Source: Sinomonas sp. ASV322
GTDB taxonomy: Bacteria > Actinomycetota > Actinomycetes > Actinomycetales > Micrococcaceae
Length of the DNA stretch: 64,000 bases
Reading direction: 5' to 3'
Assembly (NCBI RefSeq): GCF_030908245.1
Contig: NZ_JAVFJJ010000001.1
Location: 231,565 to 295,564, forward strand
The position numbers were made by a program, and so were the translations under genes. The notes under the pieces were generated by a model. That model saw only the letters and a program-made list of their open reading frames with translations. It was not told the DNA's origin and did not search any database. How positions within the stretch are numbered: the stretch's first letter is position 1; each line of letters opens with the position of its first letter. Positions 46,737-55,650 of the stretch are shown piece after piece.

Positions 46737-46969
46737 TCGACTGGGCAGGGTTCTTCGTCGTCGCCGCTGCAACGATCCTCGGGGCCGGCAGCATCGTCCT
46801 GTTCTTCGCTCTCGGCGTGCGCCTCGGGGCCGAGGGCAAGGATCCGCTCCGCGGCGGCGAGCAGCGGCGACGGCTCGGCATCGTGGCCGCGTCGCGCGTC
46901 TGCTACGCGCTCGCCGGGATCGCCGTCTTGTACGGCGTCTATCTCATGGTGCCGTACTTCAAGCACTGA
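46733..46969 (+). CDS. Small membrane protein coupled to Pit
   Basis: This 78-residue protein has two hydrophobic helices (about 4-30 and 50-74) joined by a basic loop GKDPLRGGEQRRRLG. ATG 46733 overlaps the Pit stop (ATGA) and has TGGAGGGAAC upstream. No family function is known to me. The tight coupling suggests a stabilising or regulatory subunit of the phosphate transporter, which is inference. Confidence 0.82.
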   Translation: MIDWAGFFVVAAATILGAGSIVLFFALGVRLGAEGKDPLRGGEQRRRLGIVAASRVCYALAGIAVLYGVYLMVPYFKH

Positions 46970-46985
46970 CTTGGGCGCCGAGGGC

Positions 46986-46991
46986 TAGGCT
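46986..46991 (+). promoter_or_regulatory. -10 element of leaderless RibD-like reductase
   Basis: TAGGCT ends 7 bases before ATG 46999. It falls in the 29-base gap after the Pit partner. Confidence 0.5.
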
Positions 46992-46998
46992 GGCCCCC

Positions 46999-47538
46999 AT
47001 GGGAGAGTTCGTGTACTACGTGGGGGCCAGCCTCGACGGCTACATCGCGCAGGACGGCGGCGGGTTGGCCTGGCTCGAGAAGTTCAACGACGTCGAGGGC
47101 CTGGGGGAGTCCTACCAGACGTTCGAGGACCGCGTGGGCTGCGTGGTCATGGGCGGCGAGACGTACGACTGGATCCGCGAGCACCACCCGGGCGAGTGGT
47201 CGTACAAAGTGCCGTGCTGGGTGTTCACCCACCATGAGCACACCGCCCCGGAGGGTGCCGACGTCGTGATTGTGCGTGGCGACGTCGCCGAATTCGCCGG
47301 CGAACTGCGGCGCGACGCGGGGGACAAGGACGTCTACATCGTGGGCGGCGGCGACCTCGCGGGCCAGTTCCTTTCGGCGGGTCTCGTGGACCGGATCGTC
47401 GTCACGCACGTTCCTGTCGTCCTCGGCGGCGGGGTGCCGCTGTTCGGCGGGCGGGCGCTCGAGAACCCGCGCGACTACCGCCTGGCCGGCGTTTCGGAGC
47501 GCGCGGGAACGGTCGAGCTCGACTACCGGCTCGCGTGA
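46999..47538 (+). CDS. Dihydrofolate reductase/RibD-C family protein
   Basis: This 179-residue protein has the RibD C-terminal/DHFR-like fold. Visible are YYVGASLDGYIAQDGGGLAWLEKF (start), CVVMGGETYDWI, and VYIVGGGDLAGQFLSAGLVDRIVV. It likely binds NADPH, but the substrate is unknown. The adjacent -10 element suggests a separate leaderless transcript from pit. Confidence 0.88.
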   Translation: MGEFVYYVGASLDGYIAQDGGGLAWLEKFNDVEGLGESYQTFEDRVGCVVMGGETYDWIREHHPGEWSYKVPCWVFTHHEHTAPEGADVVIVRGDVAEFAGELRRDAGDKDVYIVGGGDLAGQFLSAGLVDRIVVTHVPVVLGGGVPLFGGRALENPRDYRLAGVSERAGTVELDYRLA

Positions 47539-47588
47539 GCCGGGCCGCGTCTGCCGAGCAGGGCTGGGCCCCTTGAGCCTGACTGCGC

Positions 47589-48089
47589 CTACGCCGTGCC
47601 GCGGGCGTCTCGCAGCAGGTTGGTGATCCTCGCCGTGCAGACGCGACGTCCCTCGGCGTCCCAGATCACGACCTCGTGGGATGCCACGCTTCCGCCCAGA
47701 TGAAGGGCCGTGCACACCCCGCGGACCACGCCCTCCGACACAGCGCGGTGGTGCGTCGCATTGAGGTCGAGGCCGACGGCGATCCGCCCGGGTCCGGCAT
47801 GCAGAGTCGCCGAGAACGAACCGAGCGTCTCGGCGAGGGCCGCGCTCGCTCCGCCGTGCAGGAGGCCGACGACCTGCGTGTTGCCCGCGACGGGCATCGT
47901 CGCGACCGAACGCGCCGGCCCGAGCTCCTCGAAGACGATGCCGAGCTTCGCCACGAGTGCCCCGACGCCGGAGTCCGCAAGCCAGTCGCGCAGATGCGCC
48001 GGGATGTTGGCGTCGACGAGCTCCTGGGCGTAGTTGCCGGGCACGCCCACGACGCGGCCGGTCCGAGTGTCTTTCCCGTCCATGCCCAC
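47589..48089 (-). CDS. PaaI-family hotdog thioesterase
   Basis: This 166-residue hotdog protein contains the PaaI motif VGLLHGGASAALAETLGS (about 74-91), with the conserved HGG and the catalytic acid in AETLGS, and later VALDLNA-like VGLDLNATHHRAV. It hydrolyses acyl-CoA thioesters of unknown type. Start is GTG 48089 or ATG 48083. It diverges from polA across only 13 bases, so their promoters overlap. Confidence 0.88.
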   Translation of the reverse strand: MGMDGKDTRTGRVVGVPGNYAQELVDANIPAHLRDWLADSGVGALVAKLGIVFEELGPARSVATMPVAGNTQVVGLLHGGASAALAETLGSFSATLHAGPGRIAVGLDLNATHHRAVSEGVVRGVCTALHLGGSVASHEVVIWDAEGRRVCTARITNLLRDARGTA

Positions 48090-48095
48090 TAGGCT
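48090..48095 (+). promoter_or_regulatory. -10 element of leaderless polA transcript
   Basis: TAGGCT ends 7 bases before GTG 48103. It sits in the 13-base gap between the divergent thioesterase and polA starts. Confidence 0.5.
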
Positions 48096-48102
48096 GGCAC
48101 CC

Positions 48103-50820
48103 GTGAGTCAAACGAGCAAAGCCGAGTACGCCGTCGTCGATCCTGTGGGGAAGCCGGGGAGGCTCCTCGTCCTCGACGGGCACTCGATGGCCTTCCGCGC
48201 GTTCTTCGCGCTTCCAGCCGAGAGCTTCCGGAACGCCGAGGGCCAGCACACCAACGCCGTGCACGGCTTCACGTCGATGCTCATCAATCTCGTGCGGGAC
48301 CAGAAGCCGACCCACGTCGCGGTCGCGTTCGACGTGAGCGACGAGACGACGCACCGCAAGGCGGAGTACAGCGACTACAAGGGCGGCCGCAACGAGACCC
48401 CCGCCGAATTCCGGGGCCAGATCGACCTCATCAAGCGGGTCATGGAGGCGCTCGGCATCCGCACGCTCGAGCTTCCCGGCCATGAGGCGGACGACATCCT
48501 CGCGACCCTCGCGACCCAGGGCCGAGACGCGGGCATGGAGGTCCTGCTCGTCTCAGGGGATCGGGACACCTTCCAGCTCGTCAACGACCACGTCTTCGTC
48601 CTCTACCCGCGCAAGGGCGTGAGCGACATCCCACGCATGGACGCCGCCGCGATCGAGGAGAAGTACTTCGTCCCGCCCGCCCGCTACCCGGACCTCGCCG
48701 CGCTGGTCGGCGAGTCCGCGGACAACCTCCCGGGCGTGCCCGGCGTGGGCCCGAAGACGGCGGCCAAGTGGATCACCCAGTACGACGGGCTCGAAGGGGT
48801 CATCGCCCACGCGGACGAGATCAAGGGAAAGGCCGGCGAGAGCCTCCGCGAGAACATCGAGTCGGTCGAGCGCAACCGCCGCCTCAACCGCCTCCTCACG
48901 GATCTCGACCTCGAGGTCTCCCTCGACGAGCTCGCCGATCCTCAGCCCGATACCGCGGCGATCGAATCGCTCTTCGACGAGCTTGAGTTCCGCACCCTGC
49001 GCACCCGGGTTTATGAGGTGTTCGCCACGGCGCCGGAGGCGTCGGGCGAGGACGTATTCGAGGTCCCGGAGCCCACCATTCCCAGCGAAGGGGAGCTCCC
49101 CGCTTCCCTTGCGCGCCTCGCGGAGGCGGCCGACGGCGGTGCTGTCGCCGTCGCGGTCCGCGCGGAGCCCGCGGGCGAGCGCCAGGAGGCCGTCGCCGTC
49201 GCCCTCGTCGCCCATCGAGTGGCGCTCTACGTCCCGCTCGACGGACGATTCCCGCCCGCGCTGTCCGACTGGCTCGCGAATCCCACGGAGCTCAAATCCG
49301 TCCACGAGTACAAGGAGACCGCGAAGGCCCTTCGCGCCGTCGGCGCCGAGTTGGGCGGCGTCGTCGACGACGTGTCGATCTCGGGCTACCTCATCGAGCC
49401 CGACCGCCGGAGCTACGCGCTCGCCGACCTTGCGCAGCATCATCTCGACGTCCAGCTCGGCGCGGCCCCGGCCGCAGGCCAGCTCGCTCTCGACTTCGAG
49501 GCCGATGGCGAGGTCGCCCACGCGCTCGTTCGGGAGGCCGCCGTCGTGCACGCCCTGCATGCGGACTTCGCCCCGCGTCTCGCGGAAGTCGGGGCCTCGG
49601 CGCTCCTGGCGGACCTCGAGCTCCCGCTCGCCCGCGTCCTGCTCGACATGGAATGGGCCGGGATCGCCGTCTCGACCCAGCAGATCGACCAGCTCATGGA
49701 CGATCTCGGACGCGCGAGCGAGGAAGCCGCCCAGAAGGCCTACGCCGCGATCGGGCACGACGTGAATCTCGGCTCGCCGAAGCAGCTCCAGACTGTCCTC
49801 TTCGAGGAGCTCGAGCTCCCCAAGACGAAGAAGATCAAGACGGGCTACACGACGGACGCGGCGTCCCTCAAGGAACTACTCGACAAGACGGGCCATCCGT
49901 TCCTCGAGGGGCTCATGGCGCATCGCGAGTCGAGCAAACTGCGTCAGATGGTCGAGACGCTCAAGAAATCCGTCACCTCGGATTCGCGCATCCACACGAC
50001 GTACGCGCAGAACATCGCCGCGACGGGCCGTCTCTCGTCGAACAACCCGAACCTGCAGAACATCCCGATCCGCTCCGAGGAGGGCCGCCGCCTGCGCGAC
50101 GTCTTCGTCGTGGGGGAGGGCTATGAATCGCTCCTCGCGGCTGACTACTCGCAGATCGAGATGCGCATCATGGCCCACCTTTCGGGCGATGAGGGGCTCA
50201 TCCAGGCGTACCGCGAGGGCGAGGACCTGCACCGCTTCGTCGGCGCGAGGATCTTCCACGTCGAGCCCTCCGAGGTGACGCCCGAGATGCGCTCGAAGGT
50301 CAAGGCGATGTCCTACGGCCTTGCGTATGGGCTCACGTCCTTCGGTCTGTCCAAGCAGCTTGAGATCTCCGTGGACGAGGCCCGGAACCTCATGAAGGAC
50401 TACTTTGACCGCTTCGGCGGCGTCCGCGACTATCTCCGCGGCGTCGTCGAGCAGGCGCGCAAGGACGGCTACACGTCCACGATCTTCGGGCGCCGCCGGT
50501 ACCTCCCGGACCTCAACAGCACCGACCGCGCGCGGCGCGAACTCGCCGAGCGCGTCGCGCTCAATTCGCCGATCCAGGGCTCAGCGGCGGACATCATCAA
50601 GCGCGCGATGCTCGGAGTCGAGCGCGAGCTGCGGGCCCGGGCGCTCACGTCTCGGCTGCTCCTCCAGATCCACGACGAGCTCGTCGTCGAGGTCGCTCCG
50701 GGAGAGGAGACGGCGGTCCGCGACGTGGTCGTGGGCGCGATGGGCTCGGCAGCCGAGCTTTCGGTACCGCTCGACGTCCAGGTCGGCGTGGGGCGGACGT
50801 GGAACGAGGCGGGTCACTGA
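48103..50820 (+). CDS. polA: DNA polymerase I
   Basis: This 905-residue repair and Okazaki-fragment polymerase has an N-terminal 5'-3' exonuclease (about 20-310) with GHSMAFRAFFALP and GDRDTFQLV. A middle 3'-5' exonuclease-like domain has lost its acidic residues (AVAVAVRAEP in place of DxE). The polymerase domain holds motif A ADYSQIEMRIMAHLSGD, motif B RSKVKAMSYGLAYG and motif C IHDELVVEV. GTG 48103 matches the promoter spacing. Loss of proofreading is usual in actinobacterial PolA. Confidence 0.96.
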   Translation: MSQTSKAEYAVVDPVGKPGRLLVLDGHSMAFRAFFALPAESFRNAEGQHTNAVHGFTSMLINLVRDQKPTHVAVAFDVSDETTHRKAEYSDYKGGRNETPAEFRGQIDLIKRVMEALGIRTLELPGHEADDILATLATQGRDAGMEVLLVSGDRDTFQLVNDHVFVLYPRKGVSDIPRMDAAAIEEKYFVPPARYPDLAALVGESADNLPGVPGVGPKTAAKWITQYDGLEGVIAHADEIKGKAGESLRENIESVERNRRLNRLLTDLDLEVSLDELADPQPDTAAIESLFDELEFRTLRTRVYEVFATAPEASGEDVFEVPEPTIPSEGELPASLARLAEAADGGAVAVAVRAEPAGERQEAVAVALVAHRVALYVPLDGRFPPALSDWLANPTELKSVHEYKETAKALRAVGAELGGVVDDVSISGYLIEPDRRSYALADLAQHHLDVQLGAAPAAGQLALDFEADGEVAHALVREAAVVHALHADFAPRLAEVGASALLADLELPLARVLLDMEWAGIAVSTQQIDQLMDDLGRASEEAAQKAYAAIGHDVNLGSPKQLQTVLFEELELPKTKKIKTGYTTDAASLKELLDKTGHPFLEGLMAHRESSKLRQMVETLKKSVTSDSRIHTTYAQNIAATGRLSSNNPNLQNIPIRSEEGRRLRDVFVVGEGYESLLAADYSQIEMRIMAHLSGDEGLIQAYREGEDLHRFVGARIFHVEPSEVTPEMRSKVKAMSYGLAYGLTSFGLSKQLEISVDEARNLMKDYFDRFGGVRDYLRGVVEQARKDGYTSTIFGRRRYLPDLNSTDRARRELAERVALNSPIQGSAADIIKRAMLGVERELRARALTSRLLLQIHDELVVEVAPGEETAVRDVVVGAMGSAAELSVPLDVQVGVGRTWNEAGH

Positions 50821-50844
50821 CCCATGAGCCAGGGGGACCGATAC

Positions 50845-52128
50845 GTGAGTGACTACGAGGTGCGGCGCTTCCGCCCGTCTCTTCCGGGGGACGAGGGCTA
50901 CGAGGCCACGCGCGAGTGGATCGGGGCCGTGGGGTCCGGCTTCTACGACAAGCGGCGCTCGGACGACTACGCGGCCAAGATCGCGGCCTCCTACGTCGCG
51001 GACGGCCGCGAACTCACGGGGGCCTACCAGCGCGAACCCGTTCCTGCCGGGACGCTGCCCGCCGGTGTGCCGGTCGCGACGTTCGGCACGTTCCGCAAGA
51101 CGCTCAATGCGGGGTTCGGGGTCCTCGTCCCGGCCCACCTGATCACGGCGGTCACCGTTCGGACGAGCCATCGCCGCCGCGGCCTCCTGAGGCGCCTCAT
51201 GACGGAGGACCTCGCGAGGGCGAAGGCCGACGGCGTGCCCGTCGCCGCGCTCACGGCGTCCGAGGCCTCGATCTATCGCCGCTTCGGCTTCGGAGTCGCG
51301 ACCGCCGAGCGGCGCATCACGGTGACGACGGGGCCTCGCTTCGGGCTCGCCGTTCCGAGCGACCGCCGGGTCGAGGCGGCCGATCCCGCCGCGCTCCTCG
51401 AGCTCGCGCCCGAGATCTTCGCGAAGGTGCATCGTGTCACCCCGGGCTCGATCGACCGTCAGGACCGCTATCGCCTCGCCGCGGGCGGGCAGTGGGACGA
51501 CGACGGCGGAGAGGACCGCGCGCTGCGCGCGGCCCTGCACTTCGGCCCGGCCGGCGAGCCAGACGGATACGTGACCTACGCGTTCCGGGGCTGGTCCCAC
51601 GAGCCGCACACGATGGACGTGCACGATCTCGTGGCGGCGACGCCCGAGGCCTATCTCGCCCTGTGGGAGTTCCTCGGCTCGCTCGACCTCGTGCGGCGCG
51701 TCTCGTGGGCCGAGGCCCCTGCGGAGGACCCCCTCGCGTGGGCGCTCGAGGACTCCAGGGCGCTCAAGGCGGATGCGGCGTCGGACATGCTGTGGCTCCG
51801 GATCCTCGACGTCCCCGCCGCCCTCACGGCCCGCCGCTACGGCGTCGACGGAACTCTCGTCCTCGAGGTAGTCGACGGGCTCGGACTCGCTGGAGGCCGC
51901 TATCGCCTCGGGGTTGCCGACGGCACGGCGAGTGTCGAAGCGGCCGACGGCGAGGAGCCGGAACTCGTGCTCGACGTGGCCGAGCTCGCGTCGATGTACG
52001 TCGGGGGCGTGCGGGCGACTACCCTTAGGGAGGCAGGGCGCATCACGGAGACCACACCCGGTGCTGTCCTCGCCGCGGACCGGTTGTTCGCCGTCGAGCG
52101 CGCGGCCCGCTGTCTCACCCACTTCTGA
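50845..52128 (+). CDS. Eis-family GNAT N-acetyltransferase
   Basis: This 427-residue protein has an N-terminal GNAT domain whose acetyl-CoA loop reads VRTSHRRRGLLRRLM. A second GNAT-like domain follows, then a C-terminal SCP2-like domain ending in phenylalanine (CLTHF), as in Eis proteins where the terminal carboxylate is catalytic. Eis relatives acetylate amines, including aminoglycosides; the natural substrate is unknown. GTG 50845 is chosen because AGGGGGA lies 7 bases upstream. ATG 50824 is an alternative. Confidence 0.85.
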   Translation: MSDYEVRRFRPSLPGDEGYEATREWIGAVGSGFYDKRRSDDYAAKIAASYVADGRELTGAYQREPVPAGTLPAGVPVATFGTFRKTLNAGFGVLVPAHLITAVTVRTSHRRRGLLRRLMTEDLARAKADGVPVAALTASEASIYRRFGFGVATAERRITVTTGPRFGLAVPSDRRVEAADPAALLELAPEIFAKVHRVTPGSIDRQDRYRLAAGGQWDDDGGEDRALRAALHFGPAGEPDGYVTYAFRGWSHEPHTMDVHDLVAATPEAYLALWEFLGSLDLVRRVSWAEAPAEDPLAWALEDSRALKADAASDMLWLRILDVPAALTARRYGVDGTLVLEVVDGLGLAGGRYRLGVADGTASVEAADGEEPELVLDVAELASMYVGGVRATTLREAGRITETTPGAVLAADRLFAVERAARCLTHF

Positions 52129-52190
52129 TCCGTACCCACCCCCCAGGGCCGGGCCCTAGGGCAGTCGGCTCGACGATTCCGGGAGCGCCT

Positions 52191-53117
52191 ATGCCCGCCT
52201 TGCTGCAGCCCGTGCCGCGGCGCGCCCTCCTCGCGGCCGCGGGTGCTTCGGTCGTGGCGGCCCTCGCGGCATGTTCCGCTCGCGAGACCGCGGGGACCGC
52301 GATCGGGGGGCCTGAATGGGAGGTCACACCGTCTCCCGTGCCACCCACGCCGAGCCCGACGCCACACCCCGCGCACGAGCTCGACGCCGCCGGACGGAAG
52401 GCGGTCGAGGCCCGGTTCGCGGGCCGCGTTCCGCGGGACTGGGGCCTCGCCGTGCCGGGCGTCGTGACCCACACGACCTCGGGAGCCGTCGCCCTCACGT
52501 TTGACGCGTGCGGTGGGCCGGGCGGGGGATCGGCCTTTGACGCCAAGCTCATCGGGACACTGCGCACCCTGCGCATCCCCGCGACGCTCTTCCTCAATTC
52601 TCGATGGATCGCGGCCAATCCGTCCCTTGCGGCCGAGCTCGCGGCTGACAGGCTCTTCGAGCTCGGGAACCACGGAACCGCCCACATCCCGCTCTCGGTC
52701 TCAGGCCGTTCCGCCTACGGGATCCGCGGGACCGCGTCGCTCAGCGCGGCGCTCGACGAGCTGCTCGGCAACGCGGCGCGGATCGCGGAGGTTGCGGACG
52801 CGCCCGTGCCGTGGTTCCGCCCGGGAACGGCGTTCTACGACGACGTCGCCGCGCAGGCAACTACCGCGGTCGGGCTCGTGCCCGTCAACTTCTCCGTCAA
52901 CGCCGATGCGGGCGCGACGCTGCCGGCGGCCAAGGTCTCTGCGGCGCTTGCGGGCGTGAAGGCCGGGGACATCGTGATCGGCCACATGAATCGCCCGGGA
53001 TCGGGGACCTCGGCGGGCTTCGCGGCGGCCCTTCCGCGCCTCGTCGAGAGGGGAATCCGGTTCACCACCCTCTCGCAGTCCGGCCTCGTCCTTCCGGGCG
53101 CGCCGGCCTCTGCGTAG
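52191..53117 (+). CDS. Polysaccharide deacetylase lipoprotein
   Basis: This 308-residue exported protein has a signal with twin arginines (R10-R11) and lipobox L25-A-A-C28, so it should be lipidated by Lgt. A Pro-rich linker (45-60) leads to a NodB domain (about 98-300). Motif 1 reads TFDACGG rather than TFDDGP, motif 2 is NHGTAH with the metal histidines, and motif 3 is WFRPG. It probably deacetylates a wall glycan. The substrate is not evident. Confidence 0.86.
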   Translation: MPALLQPVPRRALLAAAGASVVAALAACSARETAGTAIGGPEWEVTPSPVPPTPSPTPHPAHELDAAGRKAVEARFAGRVPRDWGLAVPGVVTHTTSGAVALTFDACGGPGGGSAFDAKLIGTLRTLRIPATLFLNSRWIAANPSLAAELAADRLFELGNHGTAHIPLSVSGRSAYGIRGTASLSAALDELLGNAARIAEVADAPVPWFRPGTAFYDDVAAQATTAVGLVPVNFSVNADAGATLPAAKVSAALAGVKAGDIVIGHMNRPGSGTSAGFAAALPRLVERGIRFTTLSQSGLVLPGAPASA

Positions 53118-53143
53118 CGGCGGCAGAGAGAGGCATCGTCGCT

Positions 53144-53173
53144 TTGACCCGCTTTGCCGGCCCACACTAGACT
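53144..53173 (+). promoter_or_regulatory. rpsA promoter
   Basis: TTGACC (53144-53149), an 18-base spacer and TAGACT (53168-53173) form the best promoter in the window. It implies a leader of about 100 bases with a GCGC-GTACT-GCGC hairpin near its start. Confidence 0.75.
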
Positions 53174-53277
53174 AGACGGGCGCGTACTGCGCAGCTTGTT
53201 CCAATCCAATTTTCAGGATGCCGTGCTTCCGCGCGGCTGCCTGACCGACTGACTATCCACATCGGAGCCCCTACTAC

Positions 53278-54744
53278 ATGACCATCACCTCCGCCGAGAA
53301 GTCCGGCACCCCGCAGGTCGCGATCAACGACATTGGCTCTGCCGAGGACTTCCTCGCCGCCGTCGATGCCACCATCAAGTACTTCAACGACGGCGACCTC
53401 GTCGAGGGTACTGTCGTCAAGGTCGACCGTGACGAGGTCCTCCTCGACATCGGGTACAAGACCGAGGGCGTCATCCCCTCCCGCGAGCTTTCCATCAAGC
53501 ACGACGTCGACCCGGGCGAGGTCGTGTCTGTGGGCGATCAGGTCGAGGCGCTTGTCCTTACCAAGGAGGACAAGGAAGGCCGCCTGATCCTGTCGAAGAA
53601 GCGCGCCCAGTACGAGCGCGCTTGGGGCGACATCGAGAAGATCAAGGAAGAGGACGGGGTCGTCACCGGCACCGTCATCGAGGTCGTCAAGGGCGGTCTC
53701 ATCCTCGACATCGGTCTCCGTGGCTTCCTCCCTGCTTCGCTCGTCGAGATGCGCCGCGTGCGCGACCTGGCCCCGTACATCGGCCAGAAGCTCGAGGCGA
53801 AGATCATCGAGCTCGACAAGAACCGCAACAACGTGGTCCTGTCCCGCCGCGCGTGGCTCGAGCAGACCCAGTCCGAGGTCCGCTCGACGTTCCTCAACAA
53901 GCTCGAGAAGGGCCAGGTCCGTTCGGGCGTCGTGTCCTCGATCGTCAACTTCGGCGCGTTCGTGGACCTCGGCGGCGTCGACGGCCTCGTGCACGTCTCG
54001 GAGCTCTCGTGGAAGCACATCGACCACCCGTCCGAGGTTGTCGAGGTCGGCCAGGAGGTCACGGTCGAGGTTCTCGAGGTGGACCTCGAGCGCGAGCGCG
54101 TGTCGCTCTCGCTCAAGGCGACCCAGGAGGATCCGTGGCAGACCTTCGCGCGCACCCACGCGCTCGGCCAGGTCGTCCCGGGCAAGGTCACCAAGCTCGT
54201 TCCGTTCGGCGCGTTCGTGCGCGTCGAGGACGGCATCGAGGGTCTCGTCCACATCTCCGAGCTTGCCGAGCGTCACGTCGACCTCGCCGAGCAGGTTGTC
54301 TCCGTGGGCGATGAGATCTTCGTCAAGGTCATCGACATCGACCTCGAGCGCCGCCGCATCTCCCTCTCGCTCAAGCAGGCCAACGAGGGTGTGGACCCGG
54401 ACTCGACCGAGTTCGACCCGGCGCTCTACGGCATGGCCGCCGAGTACGACGAGGAGGGGAACTACAAGTACCCCGAGGGCTTCGACCCGGAGTCCAACGA
54501 GTGGCTCGAGGGCTACGAGGCGCAGCGCGCCGCGTGGGAGCAGCAGTACGCCGACGCGCAGGCCCGCTGGGAGGCGCACAAGAAGCAGGTTGCTCAGCAC
54601 CTCGCCGACGACGCCGCTGCGGCATCCGGTGGCCGCGAGGCCGCGCCGACGAGCTACTCCTCCGAGGCTCCGTCCGTCGAGAGCGGCACGCTCGCCTCGG
54701 ACGAGGCTCTCGCCGCGCTCCGCGAGAAGCTGACGGGCAACTGA
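53278..54744 (+). CDS. rpsA: 30S ribosomal protein S1
   Basis: This 488-residue protein contains four S1 RNA-binding repeats: about 38-106, 124-190, 208-277 and 295-364. Each has the G-x-V/I...G...F/L core, for example GVVSSIVNFGAFVDLGG. The acidic tail after 380 is lineage-specific. The start ATG 53278 follows a leader of about 100 bases with a weak GGAG. S1 delivers structured mRNAs to the ribosome and often autoregulates through its leader; that is inferred here. A strong hairpin follows. Confidence 0.96.
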   Translation: MTITSAEKSGTPQVAINDIGSAEDFLAAVDATIKYFNDGDLVEGTVVKVDRDEVLLDIGYKTEGVIPSRELSIKHDVDPGEVVSVGDQVEALVLTKEDKEGRLILSKKRAQYERAWGDIEKIKEEDGVVTGTVIEVVKGGLILDIGLRGFLPASLVEMRRVRDLAPYIGQKLEAKIIELDKNRNNVVLSRRAWLEQTQSEVRSTFLNKLEKGQVRSGVVSSIVNFGAFVDLGGVDGLVHVSELSWKHIDHPSEVVEVGQEVTVEVLEVDLERERVSLSLKATQEDPWQTFARTHALGQVVPGKVTKLVPFGAFVRVEDGIEGLVHISELAERHVDLAEQVVSVGDEIFVKVIDIDLERRRISLSLKQANEGVDPDSTEFDPALYGMAAEYDEEGNYKYPEGFDPESNEWLEGYEAQRAAWEQQYADAQARWEAHKKQVAQHLADDAAAASGGREAAPTSYSSEAPSVESGTLASDEALAALREKLTGN

Positions 54745-54784
54745 TTCTCCTCGGCTGACGCCACCCGATCTGAATCACACCGCA

Positions 54785-54822
54785 CGAAGGGCGGGTCCTG
54801 CGAAGGCAGGGCCCGCCCTTCG
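54785..54822 (+). terminator. rpsA terminator
   Basis: A 17-bp stem (CGAAGGGCGGGTCCTGC with 54806-54822, one T-G wobble) closes a GAAG tetraloop 40 bases after rpsA. No T-tract follows. Confidence 0.85.
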
Positions 54823-54918
54823 CTGTGCGCAGCGTGCAACGCCACAATTCGGTTCGGATTCCGGCGGTCTTTCCCGGAATGTGGCAGTGACTTGTGGCGT
54901 TCCGAGCGGCGATCGGTG

Positions 54919-55596
54919 CTAGCGGAGATCCACCCAGGACGTTCCGAGGTCATGGGCCGCCGACGCCCCGGCCGTGAGGCTGGCTAGGCGCTCCGCGAAG
55001 GCGGTGACGGCGCCGTCGTCGTCCTCGACGGCGACCCGGAGCGTCGCGGCTCGCGCGCCGTAGTCCGTGCCGAGGACGGCGACGCCGGCGGCGCGGAGAT
55101 CGTTCTCGAGGCGTCCCGCGGCCCCATGGGCGGCATCGACACCGAGGAGCCGCAGTCGTTGCCGTCGCACGAGCCGCGCTGTCGCGAGCGCCTGCGACAC
55201 CGAATCGGAGTAGGCCCGCACGAGACCGCCGGCGCCCAGCAGGATGCCCCCGAAGTACCGCACGACGACGGCGACCGTATCGCTCAGGTCCGCCGCGCCG
55301 TCGACCGCTGCTCCCTTGAGGAGCGCTTCGAGCATCGGGACGCCTGCCGTGCCGGACGGCTCGCCGTCGTCGCTGCTGCGCTGGGTCGTGCGATCGGGAC
55401 CCAGGACGAACGCGCTGCAGTGGTGGCGTGCATCGTGGAACTCCCGCCGCAGCTCGGCGACGAGAGCGCGCGCCTCCTCCTCGGATTCGACGCGCCGGAG
55501 GACCGTGATGAAGCGCGAGCGCTTGATCTCGAGCTCGTGCCGGTGCTCCCCGTCGATGGTGCTGTAGCGGAGGGCATGGCTTGTCGTCTCGGTCAC
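54919..55596 (-). CDS. yigZ: YigZ/IMPACT family protein
   Basis: This 225-residue protein has the IMPACT N-terminal domain (about 20-135) with HHCSAFVLG, DDGEPSGTAGVPMLEAL and VVRYFGGILLGAGGLVRAY, then a C-terminal DUF1949-like domain. The IMPACT family is linked to translation and stress control; the bacterial role is unclear. GTG 55596 follows a TAAGCT -10 by 6 bases, so it is probably leaderless. It diverges from coaE. Confidence 0.92.
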   Translation of the reverse strand: MTETTSHALRYSTIDGEHRHELEIKRSRFITVLRRVESEEEARALVAELRREFHDARHHCSAFVLGPDRTTQRSSDDGEPSGTAGVPMLEALLKGAAVDGAADLSDTVAVVVRYFGGILLGAGGLVRAYSDSVSQALATARLVRRQRLRLLGVDAAHGAAGRLENDLRAAGVAVLGTDYGARAATLRVAVEDDDGAVTAFAERLASLTAGASAAHDLGTSWVDLR

Positions 55597-55602
55597 CGGT
55601 CC

Positions 55603-55608
55603 AGCTTA
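55603..55608 (-). promoter_or_regulatory. -10 element of leaderless yigZ transcript
   Basis: TAAGCT on the minus strand ends 6 bases before GTG 55596. Confidence 0.5.
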
Positions 55609-55638
55609 GGTGCGGGCGGGCGGGTGGGTTCAACCAGC

Positions 55639-55644
55639 TACAGT
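55639..55644 (+). promoter_or_regulatory. -10 element of leaderless coaE transcript
   Basis: TACAGT ends 6 bases before GTG 55651. It lies 30 bases from the divergent yigZ -10. Confidence 0.5.
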
Positions 55645-55650
55645 GGCCTC

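Noticed and set aside
52241-52300. Twin-arginine export of the deacetylase.
   Set aside because: R10-R11 is present but the rest of the Tat consensus (SRRxFLK) is weak; only the lipobox is clear, so I did not call the route.
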